From contig BFEA01000207.1 in assembly GCA_003427395.1 (NCBI GenBank), forward strand, positions 1,192,083 through 1,225,201: a stretch of 33,119 nucleotides of DNA, given 5' to 3'. Made by a program: the position numbers and the translations under genes. Position 1 is the first letter of the stretch; each line of letters begins with the position of its first letter. The DNA is from Chara braunii. Its lineage: Eukaryota; Streptophyta; Charophyceae; Charales; Characeae. Below, one piece after another: positions 1-9,289 of this stretch. Under the pieces are notes generated by a model. That model was not told the DNA's origin, searched no databases, and was given only the letters and a program-made list of their open reading frames with translations.

Positions 1-1500
1 ACGTGTATCCTTCCATGTTCTGGCGAAAGATTCATTCTTTTTGGCCAGAGCGGTGCAGCAATGAGCAACGTCAATAGCATGCGTCAGGCCGTATCTTTTT
101 TTTCCTTTTTTTTTCCTTTTTTTTTCTTTCCCTTTATGCTGCAGTCGGGTTNTNAGACATTGCCGAGAAACTGAGGANAGGAGGGTGAGGTAGAAGCAGG
201 GAGGGTGTCGAGGTGCTTACCTNGGGTGCGCCGTTCACCAACCATNATCTGTAGCNAGNGGTTTGACTGTGGGTATGTGTGTTGAGACCCGAAGAGTGGT
301 GGATACGGTCGGGCACAANATCAGTCTGAGAGAGGTGACACGCNCATCTGCCCCAGTTCTAGGGGAAGATTCATGCTCGTTTTGCAAATTTGGGGAGTAA
401 CGGAACAAGAAAGTTGTCGTAGGACGTGCTAGCCNAAGTTGAGATGGAATGCTGAAAGTCGTGACCGCAATCCCGANCGTTGCCTTGCGTNCTAGTCATT
501 GGCACCGTCGGGATCGTACTGATTGCCTCGTAGTCATTATGATCAGGCTGCTCGCCATCATCCTGGTTGTGAATACGGTCGTAGAGTAAAACCCGATCTG
601 AGTGCGGTGTTCGTCGTAATGGTTATAACCATGGGCATTGTATCTGCCCACATTCTAGAGGAAGATTCATTTTTATTTTTTTTGGTAAGTGCAGGGGCTG
701 AACCACATCGCGAGCACTCACTTCGGTGATCGAGGGGGTTGTGTTACAACGGAGACGTCATCTTCATACTTGCTGACCGTGTTGGCCATAGCTCGGGCCC
801 GATCANATAGTTGTGCACGTGATGCTAATTGTGTTGCTGCTAAGATCGGTTGGAAGCTTGCCANTGTTATGGCAGGATGTCTGCCACTGTTGCAAGCTCC
901 TAAAGTCACTATATAAAAATATTGCGGCCCTTTCCCTGTGCTTTCTGTTGCGCTACACTAGGTCTCAGTTGCTGATGCCATTGTGTTCTCCGCTGATGAT
1001 TACCGCTGGGCATTTTGTTGTTGTGATTGTTGTGCATCGGCTGCTAACACTATGGTCTTGAAGCCATGCTGCTAGAACTGAGATTTTTCTTACTGCAGCT
1101 ATACTCGGCATGGTTGGATGCTGCTGCTCGCTGCTGGTTGCATCCTCAAGGCTAAACGGCTGTTGTGGGTTGCTCTACCATTGTGATTCTCCATCACGGC
1201 CACCGTGTACTGCTATACGTTACTGTGCACAACTCACTGAGCAATTGCTATACCTTGCTAAGCACACTGAGTTACGCCATGCACGCGCTGTGCTTTCGCT
1301 GTGTATGGCTGGGCTTCATTGTGCGCCGCTGCCGAGCCTTGCTGCTACACACTGCTGCTGTATACCGATGCGTTTGAATATAACACATGAGCGTGCTCTA
1401 TTCAAACGCAGCCTTTCTAGGCTGTGTAGCTGTAGTTTGGTCATTGGTGAGGCGTTGTGGCCTCGGAGGGGTGGTCAGACTCTGCAACGAAGATTATTGC
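1..1500. other. Outer left flank, no supported gene
   Basis: No convincing coding region is seen. The stretch has a T/C homopolymer-rich tract at about 97-135, many single ambiguous bases, and three short pieces resembling the foldback element at 32499-32895 (near 8-60, 340-405 and 637-700, all with a GAAGATTCAT-like core). From about 1060 to 1380 it is rich in CTG/TTG triplets, like the flank of the third element copy at 29160-29860. A block at 222-275 resembles the reverse complement of about 11,500-11,565, so the giant inverted repeat may begin here. The open frames in this stretch (for example 1110-1715) have no recognisable domain and are probably chance frames in low-complexity sequence. 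Confidence 0.5.
1372..1407 (+). repeat. Hairpin shared with third element copy
   Basis: GTTTGAATA at 1372-1380 pairs perfectly with TATTCAAAC at 1399-1407. The inner CAC...GTG can extend the stem. A related hairpin with a partly different sequence lies at 29866-29903, at the equivalent place upstream of the conserved block of the third copy. No clear counterpart was found in the right arm. Confidence 0.55.
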
Positions 1501-1682
1501 TGCAACTAATAGGCGTGTCAGGGAGTCGAAACTCTGCGCTTTGGCCATCATTGCGGGGCCCTCAGGCGAATCAAGACAACAAGACCCTCTCCCGCGAGTC
1601 TGAGCGCACCCCTCTTGTATCTAAGAGCCTAAGACATTTCTACTTCTACCCTTCTTACTCCCAGTCTAGTCTTTGGTTACGA

Positions 1683-1813
1683 GAGGAAGGCGACAGGCGG
1701 GATTGCAACCCGTAGGTCCACAACAAGACCTTGTGGGAGGTCCACCCACCGACTGCGGGAGCTCTGCCGGAGCCCAGGCGGGGTTCTGGAGGCAGGGAAC
1801 AGTCAGGTATAAC
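1683..1813 (+). repeat. Conserved block of array element, left copy
   Basis: About 130 bp starting GAGGAAGGCGACAGGCGGGA and ending GGTATAAC. The same block occurs at 30142-30271 on the plus strand and at 8943-9072 on the minus strand. Shared cores include GGAGCT, TGCCGGA and GTTCTGGAGGCAG. It immediately precedes the hairpin array in all three copies, so it marks the 5' side of the element. No open frame is conserved among the copies, so a non-coding role or an element end is more likely than an exon. Confidence 0.8.
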
Positions 1814-2035
1814 TTTCGTCTGACGCGTGTGATCCTTTCTCCTAACTGCATTACTCCTTTGGGTATCTGAAGATAACTATGAGAGGTTATTATTTTTTTC
1901 TGTTTTCTTATGTATGTCAGGACATGCTTTGCAAAAGGTTTAAATAAACAGTTATATATAAGAGATCAGGTAACTCCTTGAGAGAATTCAGACAAAGGTA
2001 AATTGGGGAAGGNGGGATGAAGGCAGTTGTGCATG

Positions 2036-3310
2036 TTTGACTGGGTCAACCCCAGGCTGAGTTCCCCTATGTTGGTGTGGACTCAGTGCTATGTTTATTT
2101 TTGTTTGCTGGGCTGTCTGAATGACATTTTTAGGAGTGGGTCTACCCTAGGTTGGATGGCTCAGTCGTCTTTTCTTTAAGGGTTTCTGAACAGGAGGACG
2201 AGCACCCCGGGTGGGGAAGACTCAGAGTCCTGATGTTTCTTTTAATGAGTTATGGTGCATGTTTTTTCTGAGGGAATAACGGCATAAGAATAAACGTACC
2301 CTAGGGTTAGGNCGGCTTAGTCATGAGCCACGAATTAACTGGCCAACCAAAAGTATAAATTTTGATATATATATTTTATTGAACTTATACTTCTGACAGA
2401 CGGGCACCCCGGGTGGGGGAAGCCAATCAGTAAGTCAGGTAGAACTAAGGAAGAGGGAAAAAAATGAAGAGTAAAACAAAGGTAACTGGGCAGACTGAAC
2501 GTACCCTAGGGTTAGGGCGGTTCAGTTATATGCTCATGATAACGCTAAGGAGCAGAGAGTGAGTATAAATCTGTTTTATTTTCCCTTCTAGACATGAGGC
2601 AGGATCGGAAGTCCCGTTAATGGAAAGGTCCGATCGACTGCTTAATAAGAGAAGGAAAGACATAAAGTCTGTGAAAGTATGTGTACCCTATTTTATGTTG
2701 TATGGCTAACTAGGCCTACCCTAGGGTTAGGGCGGCCTAGCGATAAACTTTTGTCGTTTAAAGTAAGTTGGATGTACCCTAGGGCTAGGGAGGTCCAGCA
2801 TTTCGGTGTTTATAACTGTTCAGGCAGATCAGGCACACCCTAAGGTTAGGGCAGCCTGATCGCATTGCCTTATGTAACTTAAACTGTATGGCTAACTAGG
2901 CGTACCATAGGGTTAGGGCAGCCTAGTGATATGCTTTTGTCGCAGATGTGCTGTGGGTTTGACGTACCCTAAGGTTAGGACGGTCCAACTTTTTGTCGCT
3001 TGTACTTATGTTCAAGCAAGCTAGACCTACCCCTGGGTGGGATGGTCGAGAATGATGCCGTATGTAGCTTTGTTTAAAGCAGATTGGGCACACCCTAGGG
3101 TTAGGACAACCCAGTTTTATGTTTTTTGTCGTTAGTTAGGCAGAAGTCAGACGTACCCTAGGATTAGGGCGGTCTGGTCATATGCCTTATGTGTACAGTT
3201 CATGTTATGTTGGGCATACCCTAGGGTTAGGGCAGTCCAAATGTGCGTACTTTACTTGTGTACCTAGGCAGGTCAGGCATACCCTAGGGTNAGGGTCCTG
3301 TCTGACCATA
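2036..3310 (+). repeat. Left hairpin array (variable stems, constant core)
   Basis: About 17 hairpin units, typically 60-100 bp apart. The core is close to GTACCCTAGGGTTAGGGCGG. Each core is flanked by a stem that differs between units but is self-complementary. Examples: ACTGAAC/GTTCAGT (2493), GATCGGA/TCCGATC (2602), CTAGGC/GCCTAG (2709), GATCAGGC/GCCTGATC (2826), ACTAGGC/GCCTAGT (2894) and GGTCAGGCA/TGTCTGACC (3269). Spacers share a looser consensus such as ATATGCCTTATGT and TTTTGTCG. The first units (2036-2440) have CACCCCGGGTGGGG-like cores. The core resembles plant telomere repeat only superficially. No protein reads through it. Its function is unknown. Confidence 0.85.
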
Positions 3311-3690
3311 TGTCATAAGTGAGGGGGNCGTAAAAAGGGAAGAACTGAGTGATTTAACAAACTACTNGGGCTAAAATGATGTGGGATTGCGAGAGATGGC
3401 TGGTTGTGCATGCTTTGGGCTCTCACTTTGGGGCATCCTTGGATAGGTTAGTTGCTTTAGATGCTCGTTGAGTGCTGGANCTATATGCAGATGAGATGGA
3501 TGATGNGAGGGAAGNTTGGGATAAGATAGGACTGACCCTGCTAGGAGTTAGAATCANTGTTAGCTCACGATTTCATCTAGAGATTGTGTAGAATGANGTT
3601 GATTCTAACCTNTCAAGCAGATGTCAGGAGTTCGTCCCAAGTATAGCTTTGCTTTCCCTTTCTGTTTCCAGCTTTGTATAAATCTTGACG
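3310..3690 (+). repeat. Post-array block, left copy
   Basis: This non-coding stretch matches 31620-32010 of the third copy and, inverted, parts of 7600-7760 of the right arm. The clearest shared word is GCTTTAGATGCTCG followed by TGAGTGCT (near 3450 and 31778). Its reverse complement in the right arm is near 7700. Another shared segment is TAGCTCACGAT (near 3560 and 31880). It contains many ambiguous bases. No gene is seen. Confidence 0.7.
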
Positions 3691-3696
3691 GCCTCT

Positions 3697-3890
3697 TGTT
3701 CCTACGGNAAGCGCTGCCGAAATTTCTACAAATCTAAAAAAAGTTAGTCATTTTGGACTCGTAGAAATTCTGGACAGGCACTTTTCCTACGGGAAGCGCT
3801 GCCGAAATTTTGCAGAATTTAGAGAGATTATTTTCAGCTATGAGAAATCCGACAATCCATCCTGTTTAGGGGATATGCTGTCGAAATTTC
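3697..3890 (+). repeat. GAAGCGCTGCCGAAATTT repeats, left copy (three units)
   Basis: Three units of a second tandem repeat, near 3699, 3784 and 3862, have the form CCTACGGGAAGCGCTGCCGA followed by AATTT. The right arm carries about six inverted units at 6960-7570. The third copy retains one, at 32020-32048, before it is truncated. The centre AGCGCT is palindromic. The copy number thus differs between the arms. Confidence 0.75.
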
Positions 3891-3959
3891 TTATATTTTT
3901 AGATAAACATTAGAGGCTAGTTAGGAAGGTAGGATTATATCTTGATCACTCAAGCATGG

Positions 3960-5276
3960 CTTGGGTGCTGNNCTGTGCTGCNTTGCAGGTCACCTTTATT
4001 NAGACTGATTCAAGGCTTGACTAGCTTCAAGCGGATCCTACAAGGATCATCTTCTGTTATCCTTTGATAACAGGTCGGTTTCCGGCTCAACTCTAATTCA
4101 CTCTTGCCACTCNACCTAAAAGGCTTTAGCCGTGTGGTTTGATTTATTGGTTGTNTTTTTACCCGTACTTTAATTGAATGGTCATTTAATAAAGATGCTG
4201 AGTACTTTATTTTNAGAGTTGCGCAAAGAGTGAGGCTTGTATGGCTAAAGTGAGGGGTGTGAGCGCAAAGAATGGTTGAAATTGACCCCGTGTAGTGTGT
4301 GCTCTGTTGATGTGGATCTTTGATGTGATTGCAGGTATGTTTTGTGAGTTGAATCCAGACTTGATTTTGTCAATGATTATATATATATTTTTGAAGGAAG
4401 TCGCACTGTGATTGTGAGAGTGATCGTCTCCTGCCTCATAACTTTTATATCATATTTCCTTCTGTCCGCACGACCCACTGAGGTCGCGCACAATGATTAA
4501 ATAAGTTTTGCATCGAGAGAAAAGAGAGATCCCTTCTTAGCTCTTGCTTTTTAGAATTAGTATGGCTGGGCGTTGTAGTCCGTGGCAGCCGTCAAAGCCA
4601 AAACCCTTGATCTCTGACCGCCACGACAGCTTGGAGCTGTCTACTCAACCCCTCTGCACAGGGTGCAGAAAAGATTATGGTCTTCAACCGCGCATGGCGG
4701 TTGCCCAACGTCGAGAGATTAACCCTCAAGGCGCGTGTCAGCCGACACTTGAGTGTCGAACGCGACCCTCGAGATTATCAAGGATCGGGTGATTACGAGT
4801 ACTACATAGCACTCCATCAGTGCAAATGTTCGCCTTGTGCCCGCATGGCGGGTCAATATGAGAAGGCATGCGCCCGCCCAACCTTTTATGCTGAGTTTAG
4901 CAAGCAAGGTCTATCCGACTCTCACTTTGGAAGTTATAGGTCAGATACTAAAGGGACTAGGAGTGTTGTTGTGTTGTTGTGGTGTTGTGGTGTTCCGTTG
5001 TTGTGTTATTTGTTTTGTGGTTTTCCATGTGTGTGAGTGTTGCGATGTAACGCGTGGTGTGTGTGATGCGTCTTAGTCGACCGACGTCGAGTCGAGCTTG
5101 GGATCTCAGCCCCCCGATGCGCCGATTCGCGTACGGGTCCGATTTTGGGCGTTCGACCTCGCGTACCCCCTATGCTACAGCGAGCGAGAAACGCCCTCGG
5201 CTGGGCCACCTCTGCAATTGCATACGAAAAACCTTCGCATGTGGTTTAGTAGCTCGGCGGGGATACGCCCACCTAA
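3960..5276 (+). repeat. Inner tail of left arm
   Basis: This non-coding stretch is matched in inverted order by about 5465-6830. Recognisable matched landmarks are GATGATCCTTG/CAAGGATCATC (4045 and 6760), CTAAAGTGAGGGGTG-like sequence (4245 and 6535), GTCCGTGGCAGCCGTCAAAG (4580 and about 6180), the 54-bp block at 4724-4777, and the ends near 5047-5276. No credible gene is present. The short frames at 4544-5036 are not conserved in the partner arm. A TTGTTG/TGTTGTGG low-complexity run lies at 4964-5010. Confidence 0.8.
4724..4777 (+). repeat. 54-bp ultraconserved block, left arm
   Basis: 53 of 54 bases equal the reverse complement of 5950-6003, although the surrounding arm is much more diverged. 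It contains three overlapping dyads that cannot all form together: CTCAAG/CTTGAG (4725-4730 with 4748-4753), TGTC/GACA (4736-4739 with 4744-4747), and CGACAC/GTGTCG around a TTGA loop (4743-4748 with 4753-4758). Such a layout suits a structured RNA, a protein-binding site or a recombination site. Which of these applies cannot be decided from sequence. Confidence 0.8.
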
Positions 5277-5464
5277 GGGATGGTGACAACTCCCGCAGGT
5301 GGAGGTAAGCAGTGCCTCGCGTGACCCTATCCTGTCGTAGGGGTCCGCGAGAGGTACGGCTGACGCACTCGGCCGGAGCGGCAAACGCTCTCCACGACAA
5401 GTCCTGCCAAATCCTGCGTGACGCGGCTGGGAAGGTGCCCGTGCGGGACCGATGTGCTCGACAG
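5277..5464. other. Centre of the giant inverted repeat
   Basis: GC-rich spacer between the well-matched arm ends: GGGGATACGCCCAC at about 5261 and its inverted partner GTGGGCGTATCCCC at about 5465. Faint self-complementarity continues inward (CGCGTGAC at about 5317 against CTGCGTGACGCG near 5418), so the two copies may meet tail to tail near 5370. No gene is supported. The overlapping frames at 5170-5400 are shadow frames of GC-rich sequence. Confidence 0.6.
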
Positions 5465-5949
5465 TGGGCGTATCCCCGTTGAGCTACAAGTCCACAGTAC
5501 GAAAGTTAATCAGCTGCAATCGCAGAGGTGGACTTGCCGAGGGCATTTTTCGTACGTTGTAGCATAGAGGGACCGCGCGGTTTTACGCCTCTATCGGACC
5601 CGCACGCGAGCCGACGCCTTGGGGGGCTGAGGTCCCAAACGTGACACGTCGTCGGTTGACTAGGATGCACCCTACACACCACGCGTACACCACTCTAAGG
5701 ACATAAAATTTAAAACACGCACATACACACATATATACAAAACGACACAGAACAAACAACGCGATAACACTTCTAGTCCCTTAGTAATCATCCCATAACT
5801 CTCCGATGCAAAAATCGGATAGGCGTCGCGTGCGAGACTTAGTATAAAACCGCGCGGACGCATGACTAACTCATATTGACTCGCAATCCAAGCATACAGA
5901 AGCAGTCGCAATGATGACGTACTATGTAGTAGCCATATGCGGTCCTTGT

Positions 5950-6003
5950 TAATCTCGAGGGTCGCATTCGACACTCAAGTGTCGGCTGACACGCGCCTTG
6001 AGG
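5950..6003 (-). repeat. 54-bp ultraconserved block, right arm
   Basis: Reverse complement of 4724-4777 with a single difference (C in the left copy is T here in the left-arm orientation). The three overlapping dyads are intact. This is the most conserved part of the palindrome. Confidence 0.8.
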
Positions 6004-6959
6004 GATTGATCTCTCGATGTTGGACAACCCCCAATTGCGGTTGAGAACCACAACCGCTTCTGCACCCTGCGAAGAGTGGGTAGTACACAGGTTCATACCT
6101 GTGGTGCCAATCATCTCTTATCACCCTGGAAACCAACTCCAACATCCAGGGCCTGGAGAGAAATCAAGGGGTTTAACTTTGACGGTTGCCACGGACTAGA
6201 ACGTCCAACTATAGAAACTCTAAAAAGCAAAGGATAACAGGGGATTTCCCTTCTCTCCCAAAAACATAATCTGTTTAACCCTTACGCGCGGTCACAGTAG
6301 GCCACGAGAAACATTCAAGACATATGTATTTACATATATATAGATAAGGGTTATAAACATGTGACGATAACTTCTCACAATCACAGTGAGTCTCCTCTCA
6401 GCCATATATATGTATGTGATCACAGATAGTCAAATCCAAAGTTTGAACCATCAAACATATTTGCCATCACATTAAAGATTCAACCAAAAGTCCTGCACTA
6501 CACAGGGTCAACTTCAACCATTCTCTGCGCTCACACCCCTCGCTTTAGTCACACAAACCTCAACCTTAGCGCACCCCTTCCAGCAATAAAATACTAAGTA
6601 CCTTTGTTAAGTGGCCGTTCAATAAAGTCGGGTAAAAACACAATGAAACATTTCAAATCACAAGGCTAAACCCTTTAGGTTGAGTGGCAAGAGTGAATTC
6701 GAGTTGAATCATAAACCTACGAATCGACAATCGACCTGTTATCAGTGATAACAGAAGATGATCCTTGTAGGATCAAGTTGAATCTAACTCAAATTCTGAA
6801 TCAATCGATCAAGAAGACCTGTAATACAAGACAAGTCAATCCCTAAGCTAAATTCATAAGTGTATGGAGAATACAGGTCCATAACACATTCTCACCCAAG
6901 ACTCCTCTACAAGCTAAGCCTAGATCTGCCTTTAAGCCAGTGTCCAACGCAAGGCAGAC

Positions 6960-7570
6960 CTATGGCAGCATCTCCCTTATTCAGGGTGGGTTGCCAGAGT
7001 CGCCACCTGTCAAAATATAATCTAACTCCTCTAAACTAATAAAATTTTGACAATGTTCCCCGTAGAAAAAGTGCCTTATCAGAATTTATAATAACTCAAA
7101 TATGAAAACAAAAACCAAACTATAATTCTAGAAAGTCAAATTTTGTCTAACTCACTGAATTAGTAAAAATTTGGGCAGCATCTCCTTTAGAAAGGTAGAC
7201 TTTTCAGATTCATACAAAGTCAGATAGAAACTCAGAAACCAAACTTGAGTTCGACTTAGGACAAAGTTCAACTGACCCCTTGTAGAAATTTCGGCAGCAC
7301 TTCCCGTAGAGAAAGTGTTATTCCAAGATTTATACAAAGCTAAGTTCAAAAATTTAGAAAATAACTTTGACTTCCCAAAGTTCAATTTTGTCTAACTCCT
7401 TGAATTAGCAAAAATTTGGGCACTCACTCCCTTTAGAAAATGAGACTTCCTAGATTTTTACTATGTCATGTATATAATTTAGACAAACTGAACTGTTGAA
7501 AGCCAAAATTTGAGTAACTTCTTGGTTTTGTAGAAATTTCGGCAGCGCTTCCTGTAGAGAAAGTGGCTTA
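6960..7570 (-). repeat. GAAGCGCTGCC-type tandem repeat, right copy (about six units)
   Basis: Units occur near 6962, 7041, 7166, 7281, 7410 and 7531, a spacing of about 80-125 bp. On the plus strand each reads like AAATTTCGGCAGCGCTTCC followed by GTAGAGAAAGTG. Some units read TTTGGGCAGCATCTCC or similar. Between them GTCTAACTCC and ATTTATACAA-like words recur. This is an expanded version of the three units in the left arm. The frames crossing it show no conserved protein. Confidence 0.75.
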
Positions 7571-7599
7571 CCAAGATTTATACAAGACCAAACATATAA

Positions 7600-7880
7600 A
7601 AAAAAAATCTTAGAAAATGCAAAAATTGACCTAAGTAAAAAAAACTTAGCTTAGAAAATGCAAGAATTGAAACTACCTCCCATTGCTCTAGCATGTGGCG
7701 AACATCTAAAGCAACTACCTGTCAAACTGAAACTCAGACTAAGTAGTAACCTCATTCAGCCACATGCAAGGCCAAACCACAAAGGTAAGTACTCTCATCA
7801 GCCCAAAGTCAACCTTGTCAAACAATAGTTCATGGTCTTTCAATGGTTTATCCCTTTATACCCAGCTTACACAGGGCATA
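7600..7880 (-). repeat. Post-array block, right copy
   Basis: Inverted, degraded counterpart of 3310-3690. The best landmark is CGAACATCTAAAGCAACTA near 7697, the reverse complement of the TAGTTGCTTTAGATGCTCG word of the left arm. No gene is seen. Confidence 0.6.
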
Positions 7881-7881
7881 A

Positions 7882-8127
7882 AGCTTGACCACCCAAACTT
7901 ATGGAACATGTCTAGCTCGACCATTGAGTATACACAAACATAGGGCATAACAACTTTTCTCTTCTTTCGGCATATGACTAGGTCACCCTAGTCGTCCTGA
8001 ACTGTTTAAGTATCTCAGTTTTATATAATTATCTGCACTTAGTCTTCTGAGGTATCATATAACTGAACCGACCATCTTTAGCTCAAGATTGTCTGCTCTT
8101 ACCAACACCATTAGCATCGATGGGTGC

Positions 8128-8167
<40 letters not shown>

Positions 8168-8690
8168 CAAGATTCAGTCTGCCCCTTCGTACCACAAATT
8201 TACCCTTAGTTAATACTCTCTTTAGTTTGTGATAAACTATAGTCAGACCACCCAAACTTATGGAACACTGTCTGACTAACTTGTTCATAGATAAAATAAT
8301 AATAAAGTATAGCCAAGTTATAACTTTTTGGTTCCAGCATGTGCATGGCATTGAACCATGACCACCCAAACTTATGGAACATGTCTGGTCCTCAGTCTAG
8401 TTCATTCTCTTAAGGCCAAAGCAAGAAGAGGCTGAGCCACCCAAACTTATAGAACATGCTCAAACCTCCTCGTTCAGAACCAAAAGAAACTAAAAGAAAC
8501 CCAAAGTAAAAAAGACGACCAAGCCACCAAAACTTATGGAACATACTTGGTCCCTGAAAAGTCAATCACAGTCAGCCCTCACAAGTCAGAGCAACCAGAC
8601 CACCCAAACTTATGAAACATGTCTGGTTCTTCAGGCAATTCAAAATAAATATAGCACTGGGTCTCCCCAAACTTATGGAGACTTGCCCAG
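7882..8690 (-). repeat. Right hairpin array with a different core
   Basis: Seven clear units at 7882, 8241, 8352, 8429, 8515, 8594 and 8656 share the plus-strand core CCACCCAAACTTATGGAACA. On the minus strand this reads CATGTTCCATAAGTTTGG followed by GTGG. Stems vary but stay complementary: AGTCAGA/TCTGACT (8241), GACCAAG/CTTGGTC (8515), ACCAGAC/GTCTGGT (8594) and CTGGGTCTCC/GGAGACTTGCCCAG (8656, with a small bulge). Position and direction correspond to the left array, but the core sequence is quite different, so the cores appear homogenised within each array. A poly-A tract interrupts it at 8130-8164. Confidence 0.83.
8130..8164 (+). repeat. Poly-A tract inside right array
   Basis: About 35 consecutive A residues within the array. 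It could be the tail of a retroposed insertion or a slippage tract. No matching retroposon body was recognised beside it. Homopolymer length is unreliable in short-read assemblies. Confidence 0.85.
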
Positions 8691-8942
8691 CTTTTGATAA
8701 TCCCAGCCAAACAAGCAAACTGCCTTCCTCCCATCCTTCCCCCAGATGCAATCCTATAATTTGCTTTCAGTCAGACAATAAAACTGAAACTGACATTACA
8801 CATGCATTTCTTTACTTACGTCCGAATCGTGCCCTGAAAGTCAAACTGAAAGTCAAAATAAGTATACAGGCAATATACTAAGTCAAAACGTAGTAAGAGA
8901 TACAGATACGGTCTATAACTGGGTTTATAGAAGGAAAACAAT

Positions 8943-9072
8943 GGTTACCTCTCAGTTCCCTGCCTCCAGAACTCCTCCTGAGTTCCGGCAGAGCTCCCTC
9001 AATCGGTGGGCCGACTCCCCACAGAGTCTTGTTGCGGTCCTACGGGTTACATTCCCGCCTGTCGCCTTCCTC
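8943..9072 (-). repeat. Conserved block of array element, right copy
   Basis: Reverse-complement counterpart of 1683-1813 and 30142-30271. On the minus strand it runs from GAGGAAGGCGACAGGCGGGA to GAGAGGTAACC and keeps GGAGCTCTGCCGGA and TTCTGGAGGCAGGGAAC. It lies just outside the right hairpin array, as expected for an inverted copy. Confidence 0.8.
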
Positions 9073-9289
9073 TCAGAACAAGATTAGACTTAGAGTAAGA
9101 AGGGCAGAAGGAGGGGTTTCAGACGCTCGAGATACAAGAGTGAGAATGACTCAACTCGCAGGAGAGGGCCTTGGTACCTTCAAGCGCCTGAGGGCCCCAC
9201 AATGGCAGCCAGGATACACAACGGCCTGGTCAATTGAAGTCAACTCATCAGCGGTTGACTCCCTGACGACCCTTTAACTCGCAGCAATG

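Larger units (their letters stand above)
1500..5370 (+). repeat. Left arm of giant inverted repeat
   Basis: This arm is matched in inverted order by about 5370-9290. Order from outside in: a block near 1545-1680; the conserved block at 1683-1813; the hairpin array at 2036-3310; a block containing GCTTTAGATGCTCG near 3450; GAAGCGCTGCCGAAATTT repeats at 3697-3890; and the inner tail at 3960-5276. Each has a partner of the same order in the right arm. Similarity ranges from patchy in the array to nearly perfect at 4724-4777. The arms differ by many indels, so this is an old or fast-diverging duplication and not a recent assembly mirror. No protein-coding capacity is evident in it. Confidence 0.88.

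Noticed and set aside
2700-3300. Interstitial telomere repeat (TAGGGTTAGGG)
   Set aside because: The motif occurs once per unit inside a hairpin core and is not a run of TTTAGGG. Other arrays of the same element lack it.
2036-3310. CRISPR array
   Set aside because: The repeats are imperfect, the variable parts are paired stems flanking the constant core rather than unique spacers, there are no cas genes, and the context is eukaryotic retroelements.
5054-5400. Overlapping GC-rich frames at the palindrome centre
   Set aside because: Several frames on both strands overlap, none has a motif, and none is preserved in the partner arm.
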